DNA of 35,000 nucleotides from Tubiluchus corallicola (GCA_030141605.1 JAQGDQ010000374.1:119830-154829), one strand, 5' to 3'. Counted from the stretch's first letter, positions 11,282 to 21,554 are shown. Program-made: numbers and translations. Notes: generated by a model not told the origin, from the sequence alone.

Positions 11282-12508
11282 CAGCAGCAGCAGCAGCAGA
11301 AGCAGAAGCAGCAGCAGCAGCGGTAGCAGTAGCAGCAGTAGCAACAGCAGCAGCAGCAGCAGAAGCAGAAGCAGAAGCAGCAGCAACAGTAGCAGCAGTA
11401 GCAGCAGTAGCAGCAGCAGAAGCAGCAGCAGCAGAAGCAGAAGCAGAAGCAGAAGCTGCAGCAACACTAGCAGCAGTAGCAACAGGAGCAGTAGCAGCAG
11501 AAGCAGTAGCAGCAGCAGAAGCAGAAGCAGCAGCAGCAGTAGCAGCAGCAGAAGCAGCAGCAGCAGCACCACCACCACCACCACCACCAGCAGCAGAAGC
11601 AGAAGCAGCAGCAGCAGTAGCAGTAGCAGCAGTAGCAGTAGCAGCAGCAACAGGAGCAGAAGCAGCAGCAGCAGTAGCAGTAGCAGCAGTAGTAGCAGCA
11701 GAAGCAGCAGCAGCAGAAGCAGAAGCAGAAGCAGAAGCAGAAGCAGAAGCTGCAGCAACACTAGCAGCAGTAGCAACAGGAGCAGTAGCAGCAGCAGCAG
11801 TAGCAGCAGCAGAAGCAGAAGCAGCAGCAGCAGAAGCAGCAGCAGCAGTAGCAACAGGAGCAGTAGCAGCAGCAGAAGCAGCAGCAGCAGAAGCAGAAGC
11901 AGAAGCAGAAGCTGCAGCAACACTAGCAGCAGTAGCAACAGGAGCAGTAGCAGCAGTAGCAGTAGCAGAAGCAGAAGCAGCAGCAACAGGAGCAGAAGCA
12001 GCAGCAGCAGTAGCAGTAGCAGCAGTAGCAGTAGCAGCAGCAACAGGAGCAGAAGCAGCAGCAGCAGTAGCAGTAGCAGCAGTAGCAGCAGCAGAAGCAG
12101 CAGCAGCAGAAGCAGAAGCAGAAGCAGAAGCAGAAGCTGCAGCAACACTAGCAGCAGTAGCAACAGGAGCAGTAGCAGCAGCAGTAGCAGCAGCAGAAGC
12201 AGAAGCAGCAGCAGCAGAAGCAGCAGCAGCAGTAGCAACAGGAGCAGTAGCAGCAGCAGAAGCAGCAGCAGAAGCAGCAGCAGAAGCTGCAGCAACACTA
12301 GCAGCAGTAGCAACAGGAGCAGTAGCAGCAGTAGCAGTAGCAGAAGCAGCAGCAACAGGAGCAGAAGCAGCAGCAGCAGTAGCAGTAGCAGCAGCAGCAG
12401 TAGCAGCAGCAGCAGTAGCAGCAGAAGCAGCAGCAGCAGTAGCAGTAGCAACAGCAGCAGCAGCAGAAGCAGGAGCAGCAGTAGCAACAGCAGCAGCGCA
12501 GCAGCAGC

Positions 12509-12561
<53 letters not shown>

Positions 12562-12562
12562 A
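11282..12562. repeat. Complex GCA-based trinucleotide array, 1.28 kb
   Basis: The array is made of 3-bp steps GCA, GAA, GTA, ACA and GGA, with a short CAC run at about 11566-11589. The marker block GCTGCAGCAACACTAGCAGC followed by AGTAGCAACAGGAGCAGTAG recurs with its GCTGCA at 11455, 11749, 11911, 12136 and 12286, i.e. spacings of 294, 162, 225 and 150 bp, all multiples of 3. The array therefore grew by copying long segments as well as by slippage. Minus-strand frames of 488 codons (Ala/Ser/Thr/Val-rich, 11148-12614) and 414 codons (almost pure Leu) are open across it, but flanking residues show no domain and several overlapping frames are open simultaneously, so I do not call a gene. Confidence 0.95.
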
Positions 12563-12925
12563 AACTGCAATTACATAAACGCGATTCTTTTACGAAGCCG
12601 AGGTTTGTCTCCAAGAATTGGAAAACAGAAAAAGCGGAAGTCGACCAGGAAAAGTAAACTTAAAGAAAATAATTATAAATTCCGTTATAGCAAAACGCAA
12701 ATAAACATGACTTTTCAAAGTGAGTTGTAGCCTACATGATTAAGTTTCATTGCAAAATTATTTATGGTGCGGGGGCGAGTCGTTCCAAAAATAAATGAGT
12801 TGCTAGACGGTGTACCGCATACGAAATTTCAAGTGTGGAAAAATAGACATTGTTGATTGCCTGTAATTCCACCTTCTGTTCGAATCCTAATAATAACCAA
12901 AGGCACAGAATAACCACGTAACATA
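12563..12925. other. Unique sequence, no gene seen
   Basis: No gene seen. GTTCGAATCC at 12878-12887 matches a pol III B-box, but no A-box or cloverleaf surrounds it. Confidence 0.5.
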
Positions 12926-13500
12926 CCAACCTGCCTATTAACTTGCTTACTTATCCACTTGCTTACCTACCTACGTACCTATCTATTTACCTCCTGCCTG
13001 CCTATCGGCCTACTAACTTTCCTAGCATATCAGCTTGTTTATTTACCAACCCACTAGCACTTAATTACCTGCCTACCTACTGTCATGCACTTACCTGCCT
13101 ACCTACTGTCATGCACTTATCTGCTTACCTACTGTCATGCACTTACCTGCCTACCTACTGTCATGCACTTACCTGCTTACCTACTGTCATGCACTTACCT
13201 GCTTACCTACTGTCATGCACTTACCTGCCTACCTACTGTCATGAACTTACCTGCCTACCTACTGTCATGCACTTACCTGCCTACCTACTGTCATGCACTT
13301 ACCTGCCTACCTACTCTCCTATACCTACCTGCCTACTTATTCTCCTGTACCTACCTGTCTACCTACTCTCCAGTGCCTACCTGCCTACCTACTCTCCTGT
13401 GCCTACCTGTCTACCTACTCTCCTGTGCTTACCTGCCTACCTATCAACCTACCTATCTGTAGTTGCCTATCTACATACTCATCCGCTTGGCTACCCCCTA
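12926..13500 (+). repeat. CCTA/CCTG tetranucleotide region with 26-bp minisatellite core
   Basis: The edges are degenerate CCTA, CCTG and CTTA tetranucleotides. The core (about 13070-13440) is an exact 26-bp periodicity: nine units marked by TGTCATG starting at 13081, 13107, 13133 and so on to 13289, followed by five units in which this is replaced by TCTCCT (13315 to 13419), with no indel. The two halves are therefore two subfamilies of one 26-bp unit. The plus-strand frame 12943-13530 reads as a Leu-Pro-Thr-Tyr/Cys repeat and is an artefact of the array. Confidence 0.95.
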
Positions 13501-15144
13501 CCCCACTATTTAGCTAGTCGAGGTGCATAAAATGCCGACAACCTGTATATTTCTGTTTTTCTGAAAACATTGAGGTTAAAAAACCAATTTTTGTTTGAAA
13601 TTTTCCTTCTTCCCAACGTTCCTCACTTCCCGAGGGAATAACTCACTATATAAACATGTAACAATAAATTGATTAGTTAATTATTTAATGTAATTCTCCT
13701 GTCTTCCGTTCGGGAATCCAGCGCTAATCGTCACGTGCAAGCAGTCTCATCCACGCTGCTTACTGTAATTACGAATCACCACAGTGAAGCCAGTCTTAAT
13801 ATCGTCTAAGCTATTATTTCCTCGTTAACTATGAAAGCCCGCTGAGTGCTGCTCGTGGGCAGGCAGACGTACAATAGACAAACTTGCGGATGAGAAGAAA
13901 TGAGCTACTCGCAAGTGATAGTGAGTTTTCAGTTTGTAGTCTGTTAAATTTTGTGTGCCTGTGGAAAAGGTTTGCTGTCATGAGTGCCCCTTCATTCTGT
14001 CGAAAACGTCGAAGCATTTTCATCATGAAAATTATGTCTAATGTGTTTTAATCGGATTTGAGTTTGAATTAACGTTGAAAGAATAAAACCTGTCAGTATT
14101 AAGACATGGGTTACAATGTTCACGTTGCGTAATTGCGCAAATGTTAGCTTATGCACGAAAACATACCAACGTGCTTTGACGCATGCAACAGCAGAATACT
14201 ATCTTTCACTGCTTTGCTACCTGAGATCAGCATAATACCGTTTCTTCTCAATGGACGACGTCAAAACATCTACAAAATAATTAACAACTCTACAACGTTT
14301 GCGGCGCCATCTGTTCCACTATTGTTGAACTAACAGAAGTTAGCGTGCCTTTAATTTTTAGAAAGTTTAAATGTAGTGATTCAGATGTACGCGACAAACG
14401 TACGCACGCTCGCTGAACGTTTGCGACATGAGTAATCTGTAAGTTTGACGCCCACGCATTGTCTCTGCAGCTCCTGGCACGTTCTGAGATTTGAGTCTCT
14501 CAATCGATTGAACCATCTGAGGTAGCACTATAATCATTACGCGCTAATTCGTGCATCATATTCAAACATCAAGCTAGTGCTACTACTACAATATCCACGG
14601 TACTCATAGTGGTTTTTCTGCTAGTAAGTAAATTTACTTAGCGCATTCATAGCTGATCTTCATGACGAATCTTCGAGAAGCCAGCCGTCCCAGCTGATTC
14701 TCTCCAAGGGTCTTTCCTTCTCCAGGTAGCTGCATTCACTCACCCTGTGCCTTGCTAATAGATCGACATCGATTTGTGAGGACTTAGAACGTGTGACGTT
14801 ATTCACATTTTACTAACAGCAATCGTAGTTGACATTTGGAGCGAAAAATGCTTTAGCATTGGGAATTATCCTGGGGAAGAAGACGTGCTTAGTATTCGAT
14901 AGATTAAGGTAAGTGGCACTGTAGTCAATGAAGACTTGTCTAATGAGTGTTTAGATAAACTAAAGTGGGTCAGATCATTTCAGGAAAAAACTCTAAATTT
15001 ACTGTAAATACTGTGTTTACTTTACTTTACTTTATTTACTTTACTTTTCATTAACAACTGTGAGAAGCAAGTGACTTCATCAGGGAGTAGATTGTCATAA
15101 ATACTTTCCTTTCTTTTTCCTTGCTTTTCCTTTCTTTTTCGAAA
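13501..15144. other. Unique intergenic sequence, no gene seen
   Basis: No convincing gene. Minus frame 13829-14026 and plus frame 14151-14333 have no recognisable motifs. A short TTTAC pentanucleotide run is at 15015-15047, and a pyrimidine-rich tract at 15105-15141 leads into the 45-bp satellite. A CTCF-like site is at 14302-14317 (minus). Confidence 0.45.
14302..14317 (-). promoter_or_regulatory. CTCF-like motif (weaker)
   Basis: The minus strand reads GGAACAGATGGCGCCG. The core AGATGGCGC is intact, while the outer positions deviate from the CTCF consensus at about four places. Inferred only. Confidence 0.2.
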
Positions 15145-17405
15145 GTCTGAGCTAATAGCAGACAACTTGTAAAAACGTAGTGCCATTACAGTCTGGGCTA
15201 ATAGCAGACAACTTGTAAAAACGTAGTGCCATTACAGTCTGGGCTAATAGCAGACAACTTGTAAAAACGTAGTGCCATTACAGTCTGGGCTAATAGCAGA
15301 CAAGTTGTAAAAACGTAGTGCCATTACAGTCTGGGCTAATAGCAGACAACTTGTAAAAACGTAGTGCCATTACAGTCTGGGCTAATAGCAGACAACTTGT
15401 AAAAACGTAGTGCCATTACAGTCTGGGCTAATAGCAGACAACTGTAAAAACGTAGTGCCATTACGGTCTGGGCTAATAGCAGACAACTGTAAAAACGTAG
15501 TGCCATTACGGTCTGGGCTAATAGCAGACAACTGTAAAAACGTAGTGTCATTACAGTCTGGGCTAATAGCAGACAACTGTAAAAACGTAGTGTCATTACG
15601 GTCTGGGCTAATAGCAGACAACTGTAAAAACGTAGTGTCATTACAGTCTGGGCTAATAGCAGACAACTGTAAAAACGTAGTGCCATTGCGGTCTGGGCTA
15701 ATAGCAGACAACTGTAAAAACGTAGTGTCATTACAGTCTGGGCTAATAGCAGACAACTGTGAAAACGTAGTGCCATTACGGTCTGGGCTAATAGCAGACA
15801 ACTGTAAAAACGTAGTGTCATTACGGTCTGGGCTAATAGCAGACAACTGTAAAAACGTAGTGTCATTACAGTCTGGGCTAATAGCAGACAACTGTAAAAA
15901 CGTAGTGTCATTACGGTCTGGGCTAATAGCAGACAACTTGTAAAAACGTAGTGTCATTACGGTCTGGGCTAATAGCAGACAACTTGTAAAAACGTAGTGT
16001 CATTACGGTCTGGGCTAATAGCAGACAACTGTAAAAACGTAGTGTCATTACGGTCTGGGCTAATAGCAGACAACTGTAAAAACGTAGTGTCATTACGGTC
16101 TGGGCTAATAGCAGACAACTGTAAAAACGTAGTGCCTTTACAGTCTGGGCTAATAGCAGACAACTGTAAAAACGTAGTGCCATTACGGTCTGAGCTAATA
16201 GCAGACAACTTGTAAAAACGTAGTGCCATTACGGTCTGGGCTAATAGCAGACAACTGTAAAAACGTAGTGCCATTACAGTCTGGGCTAATAGCAGACAAC
16301 TGTAAAAACGTAGTGCCATTACGGTCTGAGCTAATAGCAGACAACTGTAAAAACGTAGTGTCATTACAGTCTGGGCTAATAGCAGACAACTGTAAAAACG
16401 TAGTGCCATTACAGTCTGGGCTAATAGCAGACAACTGTAAAAACGTAGTGCCATTACGGTCTGGGCTAATAGCAGACAACTGTAAAAACGTAGTGCCATT
16501 ACGGTCTGGGTTAATAGCAGACAACTGTAAAAACGTAGTGCCATTACGGTCTGGGCTAATAGCAGACAACTGTAAAAACGTAGTGCCATTACAGTCTGGG
16601 CTAATAGCAGACAACTGTAAAAACGTAGTGCCATTACGGTCTGGGCTAATAGCAGACAACTGTAAAAACGTAGTGCCATTACGGTCTGGGCTAATAGCAG
16701 ACAACTGTAAAAACGTAGTGCCATTACGGTCTGGGCTAATAGCAGACAACTGTAAAAACGTAGTGCCATTACGGTCTGGGCTAATAGCAGACAACTGTAA
16801 AAACGTAGTGCCATTACGGTCTGGGCTAATAGCAGACAACTGTAAAAACGTAGTGCCATTACGGTCTGGGCTAATAGCAGACAACTGTAAAAACGTAGTG
16901 CCATTACGGTCTGGGCTAATAGCAGACAACTGTAAAAACGTAGTGCCATTACGGTCTGGGCTAATAGCAGACAACTGTAAAAACGTAGTGCCATTACGGT
17001 CTGGGCTAATAGCAGACAACTGTAAAAACGTAGTGCCATTACGGTCTGGGCTAATAGCAGACAACTGTAAAAACGTAGTGCCATTACAGTCTGGGCTAAT
17101 AGCAGACAACTTGTAAAAACGTAGTGTCATTACGGTCTGGGCTAATAGCAGACAACTGTAAAAACGTAGTGCCATTACGGTCTGGGCTAATAGCAGACAA
17201 CTGTAAAAACGTAGTGCCATTACGGTCTGGGCTAATAGCAGACAACTGTAAAAACGTAGTGCCATTACGGTCTGGGCTAATAGCAGACAACTGTAAAAAC
17301 GTAGTGTCATTACGGTCTGGGCTAATAGCAGACAACTTGTAAAAACGTAGTGTCATTACGGTCTGGGCTAATAGCAGACAACTGTAAAAACGTAGTGCCA
17401 TTACA
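15145..17405 (+). repeat. 45/46-bp satellite array, about 50 copies
   Basis: The unit starts GTCTGGGCTAATAGCAGAC, continues AACTGTAAAAACGTAGTG, and ends with YCATTACR. A 46-bp form has CTTG instead of CTG. The leftmost six or so units are all 46 bp, and most others are 45 bp. Single 46-bp units recur at 15933, 15979, 16205, 17106 and 17332. The intervals 15979-16205 and 17106-17332 are both 226 bp, and the interval between them is 901 bp (20 units plus one base). The stretch 16400-17090 is nearly homogeneous. Each unit carries a small hairpin, GTCTG and CAGAC separated by nine bases. Because 45 is a multiple of 3, 15-residue repeat frames up to 371 codons are open on both strands and are broken at the 46-bp units. 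I regard these as non-coding. Confidence 0.97.
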
Positions 17406-18010
17406 AACGCGAAAATTGCCACGGTTTCTTGTTAAATTTTTCTATCAAATAAAGAAACCACGGCAAACATTTGGGACGAGGTTAAAAAAACTCAGCGATT
17501 TGGCGCTTTCGGCAACCACGAAAATTGTTTTGAGAAGTGGTACTCGATTAGACCAGCTTGGGCAGTGATGCTAACATGGCCCGTTTAAGACATGTGGAAA
17601 TTTTTCCGTAAATTGATCCTCTTTAATTGGCTTCGTTTGAAGAATGAAAATTGCGCACCTGAAATTCCCAGGCATAATGGTGCAGCTTAGGTTCACCAGG
17701 TTATTACTTACTAAACTTATCATTAACTATGACACGTGGAAATGCTTTGTTAAGGTGTGATGTATGTTGATATCCGAACTGCATTTGGTATGTCATGCAC
17801 TTATTGAAAACTTAATTTTTTGTGATAATATAATATATGAAGAAATGAAGAAGATGAATTTCTTGAACAAGAATAAGATCAAGGTCTTCTATGTGTTATG
17901 TCGTTGTCTTCGATGGAACACATGTCTGGAGAGGAAGCCATTTTAACTAAATGACTAACTATTTGAGTCGCTTATAGCGTATAACTAAAAATGATGTAAA
18001 TATTGATTTG
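17406..18010. other. Unique sequence, no gene seen
   Basis: No gene, RNA or repeat recognised. The array ends abruptly at CATTAC followed by AAACGCG. Confidence 0.5.
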
Positions 18011-18138
18011 TCAAGGTCAACGTAAGTCGTTCACGTAAAAGTACCTTAACTTTGAATGTAACAAAGATCATCATAATTACTTCAGGTAAAGGTCAGTGTA
18101 ATGCTGCTGACCTGGATCATGATGGAGGTCAAAGGTCC
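18011..18138 (+). promoter_or_regulatory. Cluster of nuclear-receptor half-sites including a DR1
   Basis: Within 128 bp there are TCAAGGTCA (18011-18019) and TAAAGGTCA (18087-18095), both fitting the extended monomer consensus TNAAGGTCA used by ERR/SF-1-type receptors; TGACCT (18108-18113) on the other strand; and AGGTCAAAGGTCC (18126-18138), a direct repeat with one-base spacing of the HNF4/RXR type with one mismatch. A further TGACCT is at 18290-18295. Function is inferred from motif density only; no promoter or gene is visible nearby. Confidence 0.3.
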
Positions 18139-18569
18139 CTAAACTTGCTATCCCCCAAGATACACGAAGGAAACATAAACTGAGTAACATTCAGTAAACA
18201 AGTAAATATGAATAACTTTTTCTTGACTAAACATGATTTTGTAAAGAGATGCTAACTTTTACGACGTTTCTAGATTAAAAAGTAATTAGTGACCTGGTAG
18301 TAAAAACCTTAGTATCACATGACAATATCCGTGGCCATAACCATTAGCACATTGGGTAATTATGATTTTATGTAAACATTAGGCGATTATGTATTTTATG
18401 ATTTGAAGTAAGCTGAGATATTCAGAATTCATTTATTACGTGTCTAAACTGCGAATTTTGAATGGCAAGTTAACAGTCGTTTCGTAACATGGAGTTTTTG
18501 TTTCTGACATGTCCTTGATGAATTTCGCTGAATTACAGATGACACATTTGCGCCTCTGTTTTGCCTCTA
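18139..18569. other. AT-rich sequence, no gene seen
   Basis: No gene or repeat recognised up to the (CTT)n tract that marks the 3' end of the minus-strand LINE. Confidence 0.5.
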
Positions 18570-19030
18570 ACTTCTTCTTCTTCTTCTTCCCAGCTTTTCC
18601 TTATGCGGGGGTTGCCGTTGTGAGTCTTCTCCACGCATTCCTGTTGTTGACCATCTCTTCATTTATGTTCTTCTGTCTAAGGTCTCCCTTAATACATTCA
18701 ATCCATCTCCACTTGGGTCGTCCTCTTCTACCATTTCCATGACCTCCCTTCCCACATGATCTTCACCGACTCTTCTTTTCAGGTGTCCATACCATCGCAA
18801 TCTTGCGAGGCTTCCACTACTTTTACTGTTCCTCTGATATTATTATTTCTAATTTTATCTCTTCTTGTTATTACCATCATCCATCTCAACATCCTCATCT
18901 CCACCACACCCATTTTCTTCTCTTCGGTCTTCTTTAGAGAAGCTGCTTCCAGCGCATAGATTAGAGCGGGTCTGACCACTTCTTTGTGGACTTTATCTTT
19001 AAGTCTCACGGACTCATTCATAGAAGGTTT
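18570..19030 (-). pseudogene. RTE-like LINE C-terminal fragment, frameshifted, with (GAA)n tail
   Basis: Reading the minus strand from 19021, one frame gives LKDKVHKEVVRPALIYALEA, then EMRMLRWM and a DKIRNNNIRG patch. A frame change near 18800 gives RLRWYGHLKRR, and a second change near 18730 gives GRRGRPKWRWIECIKGDLR and RNAWRRLTTATPA before a stop. These blocks in this order are the well-known C-terminal landmarks of LINE polyproteins of the RTE-like group (VVRPALLYGSE, EMRMLRWM, RLRWYGHV, GRPKRRW, NRxxWRR). The 3' end is a (GAA)n run (CTT steps at 18570-18590 on the plus strand). The element is truncated at the 5' side near 19030, and the W expected after the first block is missing. It is a dead copy. 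The clade assignment is from memory; a protein search would settle it. Confidence 0.8.
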
Positions 19031-19037
19031 TGGCGCA

Positions 19038-19140
19038 GTTTCTACAGGCGGATGCCCTTCCTGATCCTAACCCTCCCTATTTATCCGGGCTTGGGACCGG
19101 CACTGAGTTGGGCTGGCTTGCCCCCCCCCCCAGTAGCTAG
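19038..19140 (+). repeat. Conserved-looking dispersed repeat block with poly-C
   Basis: The block includes GGATGCCCTTCCTGATCC, then TTTATCCGGGCTTGGGACCG and GCACTGAGTTGGGCTGGCTTG, and an 11-base C run at 19121-19131 followed by CAGTAGCTAG. I recall very similar text (GGATGCCCTTCCTGACGC, ATCCGGGCTTGGGACCGGC) from dispersed repeats in fish and some other metazoan genomes, but I cannot name the family. It abuts the truncated 5' edge of the minus-strand LINE, so the two could be one element or two nested insertions. Confidence 0.5.
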
Positions 19141-19628
19141 GTTGCATTTTCTCTAACTTGACCTTGCAAAACTAGACCGAGTCGTTGTGGCTGGCTTCAA
19201 CTCGCTCCGGTCATTTTAAAGTAAGGAATTTCTACGGATGCTTACCACTGAGTTGGCAGTGATTGTTTAGCTAAAGCGCAAACCAGACGCTGCATTTCTG
19301 ACACAGTTTACACACAAATCAAGTCGGTTTTCCAGTGATTTCTCACTTGTATCGGTTAGCTGTTGATATTTGCTGCTTGAAAGCTTGACACGTCTGTCGT
19401 AAACATTGCTGGCCATTGGACGGGTGTTAATTGTTTATCCAAGAAGGCACAGTTTGTACCCAAACTATATGAGCTGAACTTTATCTTTCTGCTTCAAATG
19501 TATAACTGTGTACATTTTATTGGACTATGTTAACTTGGGTTTATAATACGGTGATATCATTACACCCTGGACACGTTTGATAAACGATCAGACATGTAGC
19601 TCTGCGACTAACAGTGTAAACGCACCTG

Positions 19629-19644
19629 TGGCGCCATCTATTGC
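19629..19644 (-). promoter_or_regulatory. CTCF-like motif
   Basis: The minus strand reads GCAATAGATGGCGCCA, which agrees with the CTCF core consensus at all but three positions. It is oriented toward the site at 5834-5849. Inferred only. Confidence 0.25.
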
Positions 19645-20399
19645 TGCTCATCATTAAACGGACAAAATTAAAACTTCAAAATCCTGGTTTGGCGGTAACT
19701 GAACTCGAAGAGGCGCAATTTATTAATTCCACAAATCAATATCTATTAGATATCAATTTATCAATATTTTAACAAATATTTATTTTCGCTACGATCCATA
19801 CATAACAGCATCCTAAGAATTTTTAATAGAAAATAAAATACTAGCCAGTTGAAAGTACAATAAACAGTCCTACGACAAAACTAATTAAAACAAGTGATAA
19901 CTAACAGGTTGATATCCTACAAAAAATTAAGATAATCGTGCCCATTCACAACTAAAAAAGTGCAGGGAGGCGTGGCCCCTGGCGCAGGTCTTATGAACAC
20001 ATCAAAATTTATGTATAAGAACAAGCCACGTATTGCTTATTCTTGATCACTTGACTGTGCTTAGATGTCGTTTCTTTGCTTCTACGCACGTGATTCCATT
20101 TTCCCTTGTTACACTAATGAGTTGCAGTCGATGAATATTAATTAAACTGGGTCATTAATATTAACTGGGTTGTCTCTTGTATTAGTTATTCTACTTTAAT
20201 AACATTCATAGATCTTAGAAACCGCTGATTTACTTTCATTATTGTACTCAGTAGTGCAACATTGCCACTATGGAGAAAGGCAGTGGCTATTAGCATCGAA
20301 TTAGCTAAATGTGAGCTCATTAAACGGATTTGTGTTTAAGGACAACTCAAATGTAGGGACGTTCACCCCTGGGAAATTTCAGATAGGTACGGAACTGTC

Positions 20400-20778
20400 C
20401 ACGTGACTGTTGTCACTGTTCAATAGGCTGTAACTCACAAGGAATCAAATTTCGTCTGCTTAAAGAGAATAATTAGGAAGTCAGCAACTCAAAGCAAACC
20501 AAGGTGTAATTTTATTCTGTGTGAAGTACTCTGTCCATAGCAAAGTATTTGTCCACTCATATATATGAAGGCGCAGATGTACAGTAATACCTAGTTTTTG
20601 TTGAAGCAGTTGAAATCTGCATTGCTTAGTAAGCTTTTTCATAGTTTCGCTGTGCGCACGCGCAGTTGCTGTAGGTCAATGGTTAAGTGTACCATACCAA
20701 CGCATCTTAACTACAACCGTCACGTGACATGTGGATAAAGCAATTTTATGTGCATTACGTATTTCATGTGGACACGTG
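20400..20778. promoter_or_regulatory. NRF1-like palindrome and E-box cluster
   Basis: TGCGCACGCGCA at 20653-20664 is a perfect match to the NRF1 consensus YGCGCAYGCGCR. CACGTG E-boxes lie at 20400-20405, 20721-20726 (inside the perfect palindrome GTCACGTGAC, 20719-20728) and 20773-20778 (followed by GACGTGCGCG). In vertebrates such motifs mark promoters, but no downstream gene is visible here, so a distal element or chance remain possible. Confidence 0.3.
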
Positions 20779-21340
20779 GACGTGCGCGTTTCAGGTATGT
20801 ATTAATCTGCGCTTAGAGTGATTTAGTAGCAGGATCACTACTTGTAAGGTTCAAGCTAGCTGTTAAAACTATTGTTATTACAACAGCATGGGCTGCGAAG
20901 CGTTGTCAAGTGTACACAAATGCGTTGTCTGGTACGCTTAACCTTTGACCTTTTCACGATCATCATCAATCGCTGCAAGTGTGAAAAGGCTTTTTTCCCT
21001 AAACATTTTATTCAGAAGATCGTATTATCTCTTTGTGGCCGAATCACCTGCAATGTTTAAATTTAGGCTTAATTTGGACCACAGGTCCAACGCAACTTAA
21101 CCGCATAAGCCTTTGCAATCACGAAGCGACATAATTCAATCTTTGTAGTTTATCAATCAATCCAATTCTAAAGTATTTTAAGTGCTAATATACCCAGGCC
21201 AGGCAAATACTAATTAAAGTACTTTTGTTATCAGTTTGGGTAACAGATTAACCAGTGATAATGAATTAATTATCTATAACCTTTTTTAATTTATCAAAAA
21301 TGGGACTTTGATGAAGATGTGTTCTTTTATCTTGTGGTGC

Positions 21341-21475
21341 ACTGACATGTGTCCAAATTACGTGTCCTACGTGTCTAAATTACCTTGTATCCAAATGAGC
21401 TATGTGTCCCAAACCTCTAGTATCTAAATAACCCACGCGTCCAAACGGCCGGTGTCCGAATGACCTATGTGTGTG
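21341..21475 (+). repeat. Degenerate tandem repeat around GTGTCCAAAT
   Basis: Phrases such as ATGTGTCCAAATTACGTGTC, ATGAGCTATGTGTCCCAAAC, ACGCGTCCAAACGGCC and GTGTCCGAATGACC follow each other with a rough 15-20 bp rhythm. The same motif reappears at 21638-21670 (GTGTCCAAAATGTCC, CGTCCGAAAC), on the other side of the LINE-like tail. It is an old, diverged minisatellite. Confidence 0.6.
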
Positions 21476-21554
21476 CGATTTAATTTGCATTGAAAATTTT
21501 GACGGTGACGTAGGGGTGGTTGCTTAAGTGACCTCTGGTCTTTGCCACACCGTC

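Larger units (their letters stand above)
19141..21340. other. Unique intergenic sequence, no gene seen
   Basis: About 2.2 kb with no convincing gene. A CTCF-like site (19629-19644), an NRF1-like palindrome (20653-20664) and three CACGTG E-boxes (20400-20405, 20721-20726, 20773-20778) are listed separately. Near 20137-20175 a short phrase ending AACTGGGT is imperfectly duplicated. The frame 20872-21060 has no recognisable motif. Confidence 0.45.

Noticed and set aside
11148-12614. 488-codon Ala/Ser/Thr/Val-rich minus-strand frame and the overlapping 414-codon poly-Leu frame as genes
   Set aside because: Both are by-products of a GCA-type trinucleotide array that contains no stop in several frames at once. 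The non-repeat ends show no domain, signal peptide or conserved motif.
12878-12887. tRNA gene or tRNA-derived SINE
   Set aside because: GTTCGAATCC is a good B-box, but no A-box lies at the right distance upstream and no cloverleaf can be drawn.
12943-13530. 195-codon Leu-Pro-Thr-Tyr repeat protein
   Set aside because: Arises from CCTA/CCTG tetranucleotides and the 26-bp unit; alternative overlapping frames are open as well.
15145-17405. CRISPR array
   Set aside because: The units are directly abutting with no variable spacers, the DNA looks metazoan, and no cas-like genes are present. It is a satellite.
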